DNA of 64,000 bases from Dehalogenimonas formicexedens (GTDB lineage Bacteria > Chloroflexota > Dehalococcoidia > Dehalococcoidales > Dehalococcoidaceae). Shown piece after piece: positions 46,116-56,056 of the stretch (its first letter is position 1; each line of letters begins with the position of its first letter). Below the pieces are notes generated by a model. The model was not told the origin of the DNA and searched no databases. It worked only from the letters and a program-made list of their open reading frames with translations. Location of the stretch: NCBI RefSeq assembly GCF_001953175.1, contig NZ_CP018258.1:648210-712209 (forward strand), read 5' to 3'. The position numbers and the translations under genes were made by a program.

Positions 46116-46754
46116 ATGACTGATAAACCCGCTGACATTCATGAAACGATAAAACGCCTGAAGTCCGCTTACCCCGCGTCCCGAATTGCTCTGAATTTCA
46201 AGAGTCCCCTGGAACTGTTGGCCGCCGTAATCTTGTCGGCCCAAACCACCGATGTGGCGATCAACTCTCTCACCCCGGCCCTTTTCGACAGATATAAGAG
46301 CGCTCAGGATTACGCCGCTGCCGACGCGCAGGAACTTGAAGGTTTGATAAAGCGATCGGGTTTTTACCACGCAAAAGCCAAGAGTCTCATGGGCATGGGG
46401 AAAATCCTGGTTGAAAGATTCAACGGGCAAGTTCCTTCAACCATGGCTGACTTGACGGAAATACCCGGTGTCGGACGGAAAACTGCCAATATAGTGTTGT
46501 GGAATGCATTCGGGAAGATCGAGGGAATCGCTGTCGACACTCATGTCGCCAGGTTGTCCAAGCGCTTGGGTTTTACTCAAGAAGACGATCCTGTGAAGAT
46601 CGAGAAGGACTTGATGAAGCTAGTGCCCCATGGTGATTGGGGCAGGTTCTCACACTGGCTTCAAGACCATGGCCGGGCGGTCTGTACCGCGCGGAAACCA
46701 AATTGCGCGGGATGCCTTTTGAACGATATTTGTCCGTCCGCTTTCAAAGTTTAG
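46116..46754 (+). CDS. nth: Endonuclease III
   Basis: A 212-residue DNA glycosylase/AP lyase removing oxidised pyrimidines. The helix-hairpin-helix LTEIPGVGRKTANIVLWNAFG contains the catalytic Lys, GIAVDTHVARLSKRLG contains the catalytic Asp, and the C-terminal [4Fe-4S] ligands follow C-x6-C-x2-C-x5-C (CTARKPNCAGCLLNDICPS). Normal length. Converges with tatD across a 45-bp gap. Confidence 0.95.
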   Translation: MTDKPADIHETIKRLKSAYPASRIALNFKSPLELLAAVILSAQTTDVAINSLTPALFDRYKSAQDYAAADAQELEGLIKRSGFYHAKAKSLMGMGKILVERFNGQVPSTMADLTEIPGVGRKTANIVLWNAFGKIEGIAVDTHVARLSKRLGFTQEDDPVKIEKDLMKLVPHGDWGRFSHWLQDHGRAVCTARKPNCAGCLLNDICPSAFKV

Positions 46755-46799
46755 CCGGTTATTGAGGCTCGGGGACAACGTATCGGCCTTTTGAAGCAA

Positions 46800-47585
46800 T
46801 TACCCTAATCTAAACAAATTCCCTGTGTTCCGGGTGGTATTTTCCGCAATATTTTCGATCGGAACACCTCTGATTTCAGCTAGAGCCTGAGCAGTTTGGA
46901 TAAGATAAGAGGGTTCATTGCGCTTTCCCCGTTGAGTTTGCGGCGGAAGAAACGGGCAGTCAGTTTCCAATAATAGCCGATCCTGGGGGACAAACCGGTA
47001 AACTTCATGATTCTTCCGCGACGAGGGATAAGTCACATAGCCGCCAAGCGAGATGAAGAAGCCGGCATCCAAATATTTCCGTGCTGTATCGATCGATCCG
47101 TTAAAGCAGTGGATGACTCCCTTGGGGTGGCGGTGACAGGTTTTAGCCCAATCAATGAGAATCGGTACCAACACAGAATCGGCCTCCCGACAGTGTACGA
47201 CGACCGGTTTGCCGGTTTCCACCGCAAGTTCGAGTTGGAATTTCAAGATTTCGAGCTGCTGGCTTTCGGAAAACGGTTTGTGGTAAAAATCCAGTCCTGT
47301 CTCGCCAATCGCAACTACTTTTGGGCTTTTCGCTAATTCTGTGATTTCATTTCGTGAATTATCAGTGAACGCGGCGGTTTCAGTAGGATGGATGCCGACG
47401 GTGGCATAGATATTTTGATAATGCTTCGCCAGTTCGACCGCTTTTTTACTCGATGGCAAATCTATTCCGATGGTAATTATGACCTGGATTCCCGCCCATT
47501 TGGCGCGGTTTAGAACATCACCGAAATCCGGGTTGAAATCCGGCAGATCGAGGTGAGCATGGCTATCGATCAAGTTCAGCGGCAT
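46800..47585 (-). CDS. tatD: TatD family metal-dependent hydrolase
   Basis: A 261-residue amidohydrolase-fold DNase. DSHAHLDLPDF (His-x-His metal site), GETGLDFYHKP, VVHCREAD, GVIHCFNGS and ETDCPFLPPQ are the conserved metal-ligand blocks. It is the last gene of the nuo operon strand, its ATG overlapping the nuoN stop by 1 bp, but a functional link to complex I is unlikely. Confidence 0.9.
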   Translation of the reverse strand: MPLNLIDSHAHLDLPDFNPDFGDVLNRAKWAGIQVIITIGIDLPSSKKAVELAKHYQNIYATVGIHPTETAAFTDNSRNEITELAKSPKVVAIGETGLDFYHKPFSESQQLEILKFQLELAVETGKPVVVHCREADSVLVPILIDWAKTCHRHPKGVIHCFNGSIDTARKYLDAGFFISLGGYVTYPSSRKNHEVYRFVPQDRLLLETDCPFLPPQTQRGKRNEPSYLIQTAQALAEIRGVPIENIAENTTRNTGNLFRLG

Positions 47586-49045
47586 TAAGGTACAAATATC
47601 GCTGCCGCCGCCTCAGACAATTTCAACGCTGCCGCTGGCACTATGCCAAGGATCAGGATGCCGATCGTCGATATGGCAAGAGCAGTCTTCAGCGGGTTCG
47701 AGGCTGGGACGGTGGCAGGGGCGGCGGGTGCTCTTAACCAGAGAACCTTGATGACGCCAAAATAGTAGTAAGCCGAGATCACCGTATTGATCGCAGCGAT
47801 AACCACAAGCCACAACAGATCCGCCTGGACACCGGCATTGAAAACATAAAATTTGGCCAAGAATCCAGCCGTAGGCGGAAATCCGGTAAGGGAAAGCAGT
47901 GCCAACGTCAGGGCGCCGGCTATAATTGGAGAGGTACGAGCCAACCCCGCATAGGCTGGGAAGTCATCGCTCTTTAGTTGTCTTGAAACGGCGATGATGC
48001 AGATAAAAGCCGCCAGATCGCTCACCGCGAAGCAAATAAGATAAAAAAGAACACTTCCAATCGCCAGGCTCGAGTTTGATGGTTGGCTGCCCAAAGCCGC
48101 CAAACCAACTAGCATGTAACCAGCGTGGGCAATGGTCGAATAACCGAGCAGGCGTTTGATGTTCCTTTGAGGAATTGCCATCAGGTTGCCGGCGGTCATC
48201 CCTATCGCTGCTATCACGGCAACAACCGGCGCCCACTGGTTAGCCAGCGCAGACGGCTCGATGAACGCGCTGCTTAGCACTCTGATTACCAGTGCGAAAC
48301 CAGCCGCCTTGGAAGCCACGGAAAGATACATCGTAATGGGCGTCGGTGCGCCTTCATAAACGTCCGGGACCCAGAATTGAAACGGGACGGCGGCAATCTT
48401 GAACCCCAAACCGGCGATGACGAATATCAATCCCATTAATAAACCCGGACTGCCTAAAATATGGGAAGGTGGCATAGATTGGAGTGCCCCGGCGATTTCG
48501 GACAGCCCGGTGAACCCGGTGAACCCGAAAACCAGGGCCATGCCGTAAACCAGCACCGCCGAGGCGACGCCTGAGAGCAGAACGTATTTCAGCGCCGACT
48601 CAGTCGATTTCTTATCTTTCTGGATGCCTACCAGCACGTAAAAAGAGACAGCGGTGATCTCCAATGAAAGATACAACGTAATCAAATTGGAAGATTGAGC
48701 GATAAGCATCATGCCCAGGGCAGCCAATAAGACAAGGGCGTGATATTCGCCCTGGAATTTTTTAAAGTTTTCAACGTAGTCCGCTGAAGCGAGGACTACA
48801 AGGCCGGCCATTATCGGGAAAAATATCTTGAAAAAACCGGCGAGTGAATCGTGGGCGATCATGCCGCCGAAGAGGCTCTGCGGAGTGGAAGGCCATTGAA
48901 AGGCGGCCACGACGATCGACGCAATCAGCCCGGCAACAGAAAGGCCAACCAGTGTCTTCTTGTTAGAGGCAAACAGGTCGACCAGGATTACGGCAACAGC
49001 CGTTCCAAGAACGATGAACTCGGGTGCCAGGAGGCTGTAGTTCAA
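47585..49045 (-). CDS. nuoN: Complex I subunit NuoN
   Basis: A 486-residue antiporter-like membrane subunit with about 14 helices, one of three proton channels in complex I. The broken-helix Lys/His motifs and GLGFKIAAVPFQFWVPDVYEGAPTPITMYLSVASKAAGF are characteristic. The start is TTG at 49045, directly abutting the nuoM TAG, with GGAGG 7 nt upstream. Confidence 0.94.
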   Translation of the reverse strand: MNYSLLAPEFIVLGTAVAVILVDLFASNKKTLVGLSVAGLIASIVVAAFQWPSTPQSLFGGMIAHDSLAGFFKIFFPIMAGLVVLASADYVENFKKFQGEYHALVLLAALGMMLIAQSSNLITLYLSLEITAVSFYVLVGIQKDKKSTESALKYVLLSGVASAVLVYGMALVFGFTGFTGLSEIAGALQSMPPSHILGSPGLLMGLIFVIAGLGFKIAAVPFQFWVPDVYEGAPTPITMYLSVASKAAGFALVIRVLSSAFIEPSALANQWAPVVAVIAAIGMTAGNLMAIPQRNIKRLLGYSTIAHAGYMLVGLAALGSQPSNSSLAIGSVLFYLICFAVSDLAAFICIIAVSRQLKSDDFPAYAGLARTSPIIAGALTLALLSLTGFPPTAGFLAKFYVFNAGVQADLLWLVVIAAINTVISAYYYFGVIKVLWLRAPAAPATVPASNPLKTALAISTIGILILGIVPAAALKLSEAAAAIFVP

Positions 49046-50542
49046 CTATGAACCTCCGAAAACGGCCGCGATCGGACGTATCCCGCTATCGATGATGTCG
49101 GTGATAACGCGGGGGTACAAGCCAATGACGAACATTGCCGCGATGAATATGATGGAGAATGTCTGCTCAACCCTGTCCGCGTCATGGACACCTTCGAATT
49201 TGGGGTGCGGCAGGCCAAAGAACACGCGCTGAACAGTCCACAAAATGTACGCCGCGGCTAATAGAATACCCAACAAGCATAGCAGGGTGAAGACCTGGAT
49301 ACCCCCGACGACCCCGCTGCTGAAGGAGCCCAGGAACACTGTAACTTCTGCGATGAAGCCCGAGGTCGCTGGTACAGCCATAGCGCCCAAGCCGCCCAGG
49401 ATAAAGATAACCGCCGTCCGCGGCATTTGGTTAGCCAGACCTCCGAGCTTCGGAATGCTGCGTTCGTGGCTGTTGTGCATCACCACGCCCACGATGGCGA
49501 ATAAAAGCCCGGTGATAATACCGTGGGAGACCATCTGGAGCGAAGCTCCGACCATCGATATTTGACCAAGCGCAAAGATGCCGAGCAGGACAAATCCCAT
49601 ATGACTGATGGAAGAGTACGCAATCAGGCGCTTGATATCCGTTTGCTTGAGTGTAATCGCGCCGCCGTAAATGACGTTGATTACGGCCAGCACAAGAATA
49701 ACCGGCGCGAATTTAAGCGCTTCATCCGGGAACATGGCGGCATTGATGCGGATCATGGCGTAGCCGCCCATTTTCAGGAGCGTGCCGGCAAGGATCACTG
49801 AAACCGCCGTCGGAGCATCCGTATGTGCGTCCGGCAGCCAGGTATGGAATGGAAAGACCGGTAACTTGATGGCGAACCCAAGGAAGAAAAAGACGAATGT
49901 GAGCGCCAACATGCCGGATTTCATGACCCCGGTCAGATCGGTGTTGATCAGGTTCACCATGTCCAGAGAACCTGTTGCGAAATAAAGGATCAAAATGCCA
50001 GCGAGGATAAAAGCGCCGCCCAGCAAGGTGTAAAGAACGTACTTGAGAGCCGAATACTCCCTCCGCCCGGCGCCCCAGATGGCGATCAGGAAGTACATGG
50101 GGATCAATTCAAGCTCCCAGAAGATGAAGAACAGAAGGAAATCGGTGGCGATAAAGACTCCGGTGATGGCGGCCTGCAGGAGCAGCACCCAGGCGAAATA
50201 TTCCCTGACCCTGAGATCGATTTTCCATGAAATCAGGATTACCAGGAAACCAATAAATGTCGTCAACAGCAGGAAAGGAAGTGACAGCCCGTCGACTCCC
50301 AGAGAATAATTGGCGTTGATGAGCGGAATCCACGATAGTTTTTCAGTGAACTGCATGACGCCACTCATCGAATCCGAGCGATCGAAGCCGGCAAAGACGA
50401 ACAGTGAAACGAGCAGAGGAATTGCGGTGGCGACGAGAGACACCCATTTGATGGTTCTTGGAGAAAGTCGAGGCCAAAAAGCTATCAGAAGCATCCCGGC
50501 GATCGGGATAGCGATGGTAAGTGTCAATAATGGGATATGCAA
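49046..50542 (-). CDS. nuoM: Complex I subunit NuoM
   Basis: A 498-residue antiporter-like subunit, about 14 transmembrane helices. FFIFWELELIPMYFLIAIWG (the conserved Glu on TM5), GFAIKLPVFPFHTWLPDAHTDAPTAVSVILAGTLLKMGGY and LIAYSSISHMGFVLLG are the canonical motifs. It starts with TTG at 50542, with GGAGG about 8 nt upstream. Confidence 0.95.
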   Translation of the reverse strand: MHIPLLTLTIAIPIAGMLLIAFWPRLSPRTIKWVSLVATAIPLLVSLFVFAGFDRSDSMSGVMQFTEKLSWIPLINANYSLGVDGLSLPFLLLTTFIGFLVILISWKIDLRVREYFAWVLLLQAAITGVFIATDFLLFFIFWELELIPMYFLIAIWGAGRREYSALKYVLYTLLGGAFILAGILILYFATGSLDMVNLINTDLTGVMKSGMLALTFVFFFLGFAIKLPVFPFHTWLPDAHTDAPTAVSVILAGTLLKMGGYAMIRINAAMFPDEALKFAPVILVLAVINVIYGGAITLKQTDIKRLIAYSSISHMGFVLLGIFALGQISMVGASLQMVSHGIITGLLFAIVGVVMHNSHERSIPKLGGLANQMPRTAVIFILGGLGAMAVPATSGFIAEVTVFLGSFSSGVVGGIQVFTLLCLLGILLAAAYILWTVQRVFFGLPHPKFEGVHDADRVEQTFSIIFIAAMFVIGLYPRVITDIIDSGIRPIAAVFGGS

Positions 50543-50556
50543 ATGCTACCTCCTCT

Positions 50557-52521
50557 TTAGCCGGCAAGAAATACGACGACGACTATTGCCATGATGCCGA
50601 AAGCGATGAATAATCCGTAGGTCTGGAGACGGCCTGTTTGTAGGCGCCTCAACCTTGAGCCGGCAGCGATGGTATTGTCAGCCACGGCATCTACCGCGCC
50701 ATCTACCGCCTTCTCGTCGAAGTACTTGAACCGCCCGAAAAGCGAACGGGTAATCACGTTTTCAACAATGATCGTGTTCAACCCATTGTCTAACAACCGG
50801 GAGTCGAAATATTGGAAACCCGTGAAAACACCCCGCAGAAGCAGCAACTCACCTATGATCTTCTCGTATAGCTCATCGAAGAAGTATTTGCGCCGGACCA
50901 GCTCGTACAGCGCTCCGAATCTCCGGGAGATATTCTCGGCTGACAGCCAACCCTTGAGGTAAATCGAATAAGCGAGAAAGATGCCCGAAACCGCAAGGAG
51001 CAACGAAATCCAGGTGACCGGTTCTTTGAACACGCCGAACAATCCTTCCAGAGGGCTATACGTCTCACCGTGACCGAAAAGCCCGTCGAAACCTCCGGTA
51101 AGGTTTATAAAGCCGGAGAATGCCGCTGGAACCGCCAGGATGATAAGCGGTGTGGTCATCACCGCTGGGGGTTTGTGCGGATGACCCTGCCCCCGGTACG
51201 TGCCGTGGAAAGCCAGGAAGATCAGACGGAACATGTAGAAGGCGGTCAGGAATACGGTTACGAGCGCGAAAATCATCAGAATGGGCTGCGTTGAAGACCC
51301 GGCGACTATCTCGTCCTTGCTGAAAAAACCGGATAATGGCCAAATACCTGCCATTGAGAGGGAGGCGACGACCATTGTCCAATACGTCTTTGGCAATTTG
51401 CTTTTCAGACCGCCCATCTGACGGAGATCGAACGTCCCAGTGGAGTGATTGACAGAGCCGGAACCGAGAAACAGCAGGCTTTTGAAGAAGGCGTGGTTCA
51501 TCAGGTGGAACATGGCGATGGCAATGCCGCCGGTGCCCAATCCGAGCATCATGTATCCGAGTTGCGAGATTGTTGAATAAGCCAGGACCCGTTTCATGTC
51601 GTGCATAACGAGTCCCATGCTGGCCGCGAAAATGGCGGTGATTCCGCCAATCACCGCAACTGTCATCAATGCGGTGGCGGAGTGTTCGAACAACGGGTAC
51701 GTCCGGGCTACCAGAAATACCCCGGCCGCGACCATCGTAGCCGCGTGGATCAGAGCTGAAACGGGTGTCGGACCTTCCATGGCATCCGGCAGCCAGACGT
51801 GAAGCGGGAACTGGGCGCTTTTACCCATGGCGCCGAGGAAAATACCCAGAGCCGCCCAGGTGATAATCCCTCCGGCCAGAACGCCCGCGATTGCTAAGTT
51901 ATTTAGCTCCCGAATATCCAGCGTTCCGGCGTTGGCAAAAAGGACGAGAATCGCCGCCAGAAAACCGAAATCGCCGATCCTGGTGACAATGAAGGCTTTT
52001 TTAGCCGCTGCCGCCGCGGCGGGGCGCTGAAACCAGAATCCGATAAGCAGGTATGAACACAAGCCCACCAATTCCCAGAACATGAAGGTGACGAAGAGGT
52101 TGTCCGACAAGACCAGACCTATCATCGAGGCGCTGAAAAGAGAAAGGACGGCGAAATATCGCTCGAATCCTGGGTCTTCAGCCATGTATCCCATTGAGTA
52201 GATATTGACCATTAGGGCGACCGCGGTAATGACTACCAGCATGACGGCGGTCAGGCTGTCGAGGATAATGCCGGGCTGAATCTGGAGACTCCCGATGGAG
52301 AGCCAGTTCAACGGGGACATGGTGATCTCATGATGAGGAGATTGTATTACTCCGGCGAGTGCCCAGGCCGAAAGAGCCAGGCATATTCCGGCCGCCAGAA
52401 TACCAATGTAACCGCTGACCTCAGGCCGGGTTTTTAAAAACGGTTTAACGATGAGCGCGATCAATGCGAACGCCAACAGAGGCAGCCCAAAGATCGCCCA
52501 AATAAAGAACGGTGTGATCAA
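50557..52521 (-). CDS. nuoL: Complex I subunit NuoL
   Basis: A 654-residue antiporter-like subunit with about 16 helices, including the C-terminal lateral helix that braces NuoM and NuoN. FMFWELVGLCSYLLIGFW, GKSAQFPLHVWLPDAMEGPTPVSALIHAATMVAAGVFL and VLAYSTISQLGYMMLGLG are conserved. The start is TTG at 52521, preceded by GGAG. The C-terminal residues after about 560 diverge, as usual. Confidence 0.95.
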   Translation of the reverse strand: MITPFFIWAIFGLPLLAFALIALIVKPFLKTRPEVSGYIGILAAGICLALSAWALAGVIQSPHHEITMSPLNWLSIGSLQIQPGIILDSLTAVMLVVITAVALMVNIYSMGYMAEDPGFERYFAVLSLFSASMIGLVLSDNLFVTFMFWELVGLCSYLLIGFWFQRPAAAAAAKKAFIVTRIGDFGFLAAILVLFANAGTLDIRELNNLAIAGVLAGGIITWAALGIFLGAMGKSAQFPLHVWLPDAMEGPTPVSALIHAATMVAAGVFLVARTYPLFEHSATALMTVAVIGGITAIFAASMGLVMHDMKRVLAYSTISQLGYMMLGLGTGGIAIAMFHLMNHAFFKSLLFLGSGSVNHSTGTFDLRQMGGLKSKLPKTYWTMVVASLSMAGIWPLSGFFSKDEIVAGSSTQPILMIFALVTVFLTAFYMFRLIFLAFHGTYRGQGHPHKPPAVMTTPLIILAVPAAFSGFINLTGGFDGLFGHGETYSPLEGLFGVFKEPVTWISLLLAVSGIFLAYSIYLKGWLSAENISRRFGALYELVRRKYFFDELYEKIIGELLLLRGVFTGFQYFDSRLLDNGLNTIIVENVITRSLFGRFKYFDEKAVDGAVDAVADNTIAAGSRLRRLQTGRLQTYGLFIAFGIMAIVVVVFLAG

Positions 52522-52537
52522 ACCGCCGGCTCCAATT

Positions 52538-52849
52538 TCACCATTTCATTAGATCGATCTTCGTGGCGTCGATGCTATCCCTGCTGCGGTAGATCGACAT
52601 AATTATCGCCAGGGCGACAGTGGCTTCCGCCGCCGCGACCACGATGATGAAGATCGCAAAAACTTGGCCGGTCAGCAGGTCGGGCGCTACGAAACGCGAG
52701 AAGGCTACCATGGCGATGGCTGCCGCATTCAGCATCAATTCGATGCACATGAGAATGACGACGGCACTTTTCTTGGAAAGTGCGCCCCAGAGGCCGATAC
52801 CGAAAAGCACCGCCGAAAGGACAAGATAATGGTTCAGTCCAATTTCCAC
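52538..52849 (-). CDS. nuoK: Complex I subunit NuoK
   Basis: A 103-residue subunit with three helices. ALFGIGLWGALSKKSAVVILMCIELMLNAAAIAMVAFS holds the conserved Glu of the membrane arm, and the second conserved Glu is in VVAAAEATVALAII. GTG start overlapping the nuoJ stop by 1 bp. Confidence 0.95.
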   Translation of the reverse strand: MEIGLNHYLVLSAVLFGIGLWGALSKKSAVVILMCIELMLNAAAIAMVAFSRFVAPDLLTGQVFAIFIIVVAAAEATVALAIIMSIYRSRDSIDATKIDLMKW

Positions 52850-53331
52850 TATTTGTCCCTCACCAAAATAATCGCGCCGATGATGGTGGTTAAAAGGAGC
52901 ACCGCCGCCATCTCAAGGGGAAGCATGAAATGTTCGGGTGAAAAGAGCAGGTTCGCCAACAACGGAGTTGTGGGGTCTGCGGGAGGCGCTTGTGATACCG
53001 GCCAATCCGTATTGATAGCGGTAACGATGAGTGAAACGGAAACAAAACCGCTGGCTACCAGGGCAGGTATCCCAAGTTTATTGGTCAGGCTACCCAAAGT
53101 TATTTCCCGTGTCAGCATGATCGCCAGAATGATAAGCACCGAAATCGCCCCGACATATATCAGCACCTGGATCGCAGCGAGGAAGTCTGCCGATAGACTG
53201 GCAAACAGTCCGGCAATCAGGAAGAAGCAAAAGACCAGCATGAGCGATGCGCGAAAAATATTTTTAAGTAGAACCACAGCTAAAGCGCTGACGATAATGC
53301 CAACCGAAAAAAGCAGAAAAGCGGCAACCAT
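52849..53331 (-). CDS. nuoJ: Complex I subunit NuoJ
   Basis: A 160-residue membrane subunit with five helices. ASLMLVFCFFLIAGLFASLSADFLAAIQVLIYVGAISVLIILAIMLTRE contains the pi-bulge helix typical of NuoJ. Overlaps nuoK and nuoI by 1 bp on each side. Confidence 0.94.
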   Translation of the reverse strand: MVAAFLLFSVGIIVSALAVVLLKNIFRASLMLVFCFFLIAGLFASLSADFLAAIQVLIYVGAISVLIILAIMLTREITLGSLTNKLGIPALVASGFVSVSLIVTAINTDWPVSQAPPADPTTPLLANLLFSPEHFMLPLEMAAVLLLTTIIGAIILVRDK

Positions 53332-53909
53332 TATCTTTCGCCCTTCCGTTTCAGGTCTTCCAGGTAGCTTGTCTGGTTGATCAACAGAGTTTGCTGCTTG
53401 AGGTTGGCTTCGACTTCAGGACGGTAGTACCCGGAGCGGGGGCGGGCAACATCATCCACCAGCAACGCATCATTAGATCTGACCAGTTCGATACAGCGAC
53501 CATCCGACGGGGTGCTGCCCGTTTTCGATTCTTTTGCCGATGAACAGTGATAGGTTGTATTTGCGTAATTATAACCGAGGTAAATCGAGATTCCGGTGGG
53601 GCAAGCCTCGATGCACAAACCGCAGAATATGCACAAACCGAAATCAATTGTAAAATCATCGGTCTTGAGCTTTTTATCTTCACCTCGGGAGACTGCCATG
53701 GATATGCACCCCACGGGGCATGCGCGCTCGCAAGCCCGGCAGGAGATGCAGCTTGAGCGGTCCCAGATAATATCCGTGCCCCTTAACCGTTGCGACATGA
53801 CCAATTTCTGCTCAGGATACTGAACCGTGATCCACTTGCGTCCCAGGTGCTTAGCGGTTACATCAAGGCCACGGAGGAGCCCCTCGCCAAAGTGTTTAAA
53901 CGATGACAT
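53331..53909 (-). CDS. nuoI: Complex I subunit NuoI (two [4Fe-4S])
   Basis: A 192-residue peripheral-arm subunit. Two ferredoxin motifs, CISCRACERACPVGC and CIFCGLCIEACPTG, hold clusters N6a and N6b that pass electrons to NuoB. I set the start at the ATG at 53909, with GGAGG 5 nt upstream, overlapping nuoH by 14 bp. Because NuoEFG are absent, these clusters may be the entry point for electrons from a ferredoxin or another donor. Confidence 0.94.
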   Translation of the reverse strand: MSSFKHFGEGLLRGLDVTAKHLGRKWITVQYPEQKLVMSQRLRGTDIIWDRSSCISCRACERACPVGCISMAVSRGEDKKLKTDDFTIDFGLCIFCGLCIEACPTGISIYLGYNYANTTYHCSSAKESKTGSTPSDGRCIELVRSNDALLVDDVARPRSGYYRPEVEANLKQQTLLINQTSYLEDLKRKGER

Positions 53910-54948
53910 GGCCGCCTCCGGTCCGGAACTGACGGCTGGCGCCGATGATAAGTATAAAAGCGAGAGCAAAATTCAAAGGTACCGCCAGCCAAACCTTGTC
54001 GTTGAGCCCGGTCAACACAAGGATGGCGGTCAGCACCAGGTTGAGCATAGCTAGCGGTAACAGAAATTTCCAGCCGAAAGCCATGACCTGGTCGATCCTA
54101 AGCCGGGGAAAGGTTGCCCGGACCCACATTATGAACGTAAAAACGGCGACGATCTTGATCAACAGCCAGACGAAACCAGGCAATAACGGTCCTGCCCAGC
54201 CTCCCAAGAACAGGGTGCTGGCGATAGCCGAAACCGATAGGGTTTCTGCATATTCCGTGAGGTAGAAAAGGCCGAACTTCATCCCCGAATATTCGGTCTG
54301 GAACCCCGCGATGATTTCCGAGTCCGCCTCCAGGAGATCGAAGGGAGTACGATTTATCTCAGCCATGGCGGCGGTCATATAGATCAAAAAGCCCAGGGGC
54401 TGCAGCAAGATAAACGGGACGTTCTGGGCTTTGACGATATCATTTAACGAAAGAGAGCCGGCCAGCATCACAGCTCCTAATATCGAAAGCACCAGGGGGA
54501 TCTCATAGCTGACTTCCTGGGCTATGGTGCGCATGGCGCCCAGAAGGGAATATTTGTTGGAAGAAGACCAGCCGGCCATGAAGATCCCGATGACTACAAT
54601 TGAGCTTACCGACATGATATACAAAATGCCGATGTTGAGGTTTGCCAGTAATGCTCCATCACCAAACGGGATGACGGCGAATACCGCCAGCGCTGGAACG
54701 AACGCGATGAGGGGAGCGAGGAAATGGACCGGCTTATCCGCCAGCGCCGGCACTATATCTTCTTTAAGAAGTACCTTAACGGCGTCAGCCACCGGTTGGA
54801 GCAACCCAAACGGACCCGCCCTGTTCGGTCCGGGGCGGATCTGAAAGCGTCCCAGGCCGCGGCGCTCGTACCAGATGAAAAACAGCACTCCGCTGATGAC
54901 AAAGATGAAAATAATCACGGTGAACACGGCAAAGTGGAGCCAGTCCAT
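53896..54948 (-). CDS. nuoH: Complex I subunit NuoH
   Basis: A 350-residue membrane subunit with eight helices that forms the quinone-binding connection. YERRGLGRFQIRPGPNRAGPFGLLQPVADAVKVLLKEDIVP, AEINRTPFDLLEADSEIIAGFQTEYSGMKFGLFYLTEYAE and the late WVRATFPRLRIDQ are conserved. The ATG at 54948 follows the nuoD TAA by one base, with AGGT close upstream. Confidence 0.95.
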   Translation of the reverse strand: MDWLHFAVFTVIIFIFVISGVLFFIWYERRGLGRFQIRPGPNRAGPFGLLQPVADAVKVLLKEDIVPALADKPVHFLAPLIAFVPALAVFAVIPFGDGALLANLNIGILYIMSVSSIVVIGIFMAGWSSSNKYSLLGAMRTIAQEVSYEIPLVLSILGAVMLAGSLSLNDIVKAQNVPFILLQPLGFLIYMTAAMAEINRTPFDLLEADSEIIAGFQTEYSGMKFGLFYLTEYAETLSVSAIASTLFLGGWAGPLLPGFVWLLIKIVAVFTFIMWVRATFPRLRIDQVMAFGWKFLLPLAMLNLVLTAILVLTGLNDKVWLAVPLNFALAFILIIGASRQFRTGGGHVIV

Positions 54949-54949
54949 G

Positions 54950-56056
54950 TTACCTGTCCACCTCGCCCATAACAATATCGATGCTGCCGAAAATGGCCAT
55001 CAGGTCGGCGACCTTCCAACCGAGGAGCATCTCCCGGATGACCGTCAAGTTTATCAGGCTTGGAGCGCGGACGTGCCAGCGGTACGGATTCTCGGTGCCG
55101 TCAGAGGCAACGAAGAAACCCAGTTCGCCTTTAGGACCCTCAACGGCGGCGTACGTTTCCGATCCTGCCGGAGGTCTCACAAGTTTGGATACCTTAGCAA
55201 GAGTCTCGCCCTCAGGCAATTGGCTGACAGCCTGTTTCAATATCCGGACGCTTTGGCGGATTTCTTCCAGCCGTACAATGTAACGGTCGTATGTGTCGCC
55301 CGTTTCACCGGTCGGGATATCGAACTCGAACCGTTCATATATGGAGTATGGTTGATCTTTGCGAAGGTCCCATCTCACGCCGCTGCCCCGAAGCACGGGA
55401 CCGGCAGCCGAAGCGTTGATGGCCAATTCCCGCGGCAGGATGCCGACGCCTTTGGCCCTGACCAGGGCAATCTCATTGGTTGAAATGAGCTTGTCATATT
55501 CGTCAACATAGCCGGGCAACTGGCCCAGGAGTTTGTTCAAAGCCGGCAGGAAATCTCTTGGAAGGTCCATCGATACGCCGCCGAAACGCATGTAGTTGTA
55601 GTTGAGCCGCTGGCCGCAGACCATATCGAAAAGCTCAACGATCTTCTCGCGTTCCCTGAACATATAGAGAAGAGGGGTCATGAATGCGCCGATATCGTTA
55701 AGGAAGAAACCTATGCCAGCCAGGTGACTGGCAATCCGCTGAAGTTCAGACATGATAACCCTGATGTATTCGGCTCTTTCGGGGACCTTGACCCCCATCA
55801 GGTTCTCGACAGCCATGCAATAGGCATGGTTATTGATCATTGAAGACAGATAATCAAGCCGGTCGGTGAGCGGAATGTTTTTAGTGTAGTTTCGTCCTTC
55901 GGCGATTTTTTCCATGCCCCTGTGAAGGTACCCGAAGATTGGTTCGACGTCGGTTATCACCTCGCCATCTAGAGTCAACCGGAAACGGAACACTCCATGG
56001 GTACTCGGGTGTTGCGGGCCGATATTAATGACATATTGTTCGGTCTTAAGCGTCAC
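54950..56056 (-). CDS. nuoD: Complex I subunit NuoD
   Basis: A 368-residue 49-kDa-type subunit, homologous to NiFe hydrogenase large subunits but without Ni ligands. INIGPQHPSTHGVFRFRLTLDGE, GYLHRGMEKIAEGRNYTKNIPLTDRLDYLSSMINNHAY and the C-terminal IFGSIDIVMGEVDR are typical. Overlaps nuoC by 11 bp. NuoC and NuoD are separate, not fused. Confidence 0.96.
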   Translation of the reverse strand: MTLKTEQYVINIGPQHPSTHGVFRFRLTLDGEVITDVEPIFGYLHRGMEKIAEGRNYTKNIPLTDRLDYLSSMINNHAYCMAVENLMGVKVPERAEYIRVIMSELQRIASHLAGIGFFLNDIGAFMTPLLYMFREREKIVELFDMVCGQRLNYNYMRFGGVSMDLPRDFLPALNKLLGQLPGYVDEYDKLISTNEIALVRAKGVGILPRELAINASAAGPVLRGSGVRWDLRKDQPYSIYERFEFDIPTGETGDTYDRYIVRLEEIRQSVRILKQAVSQLPEGETLAKVSKLVRPPAGSETYAAVEGPKGELGFFVASDGTENPYRWHVRAPSLINLTVIREMLLGWKVADLMAIFGSIDIVMGEVDR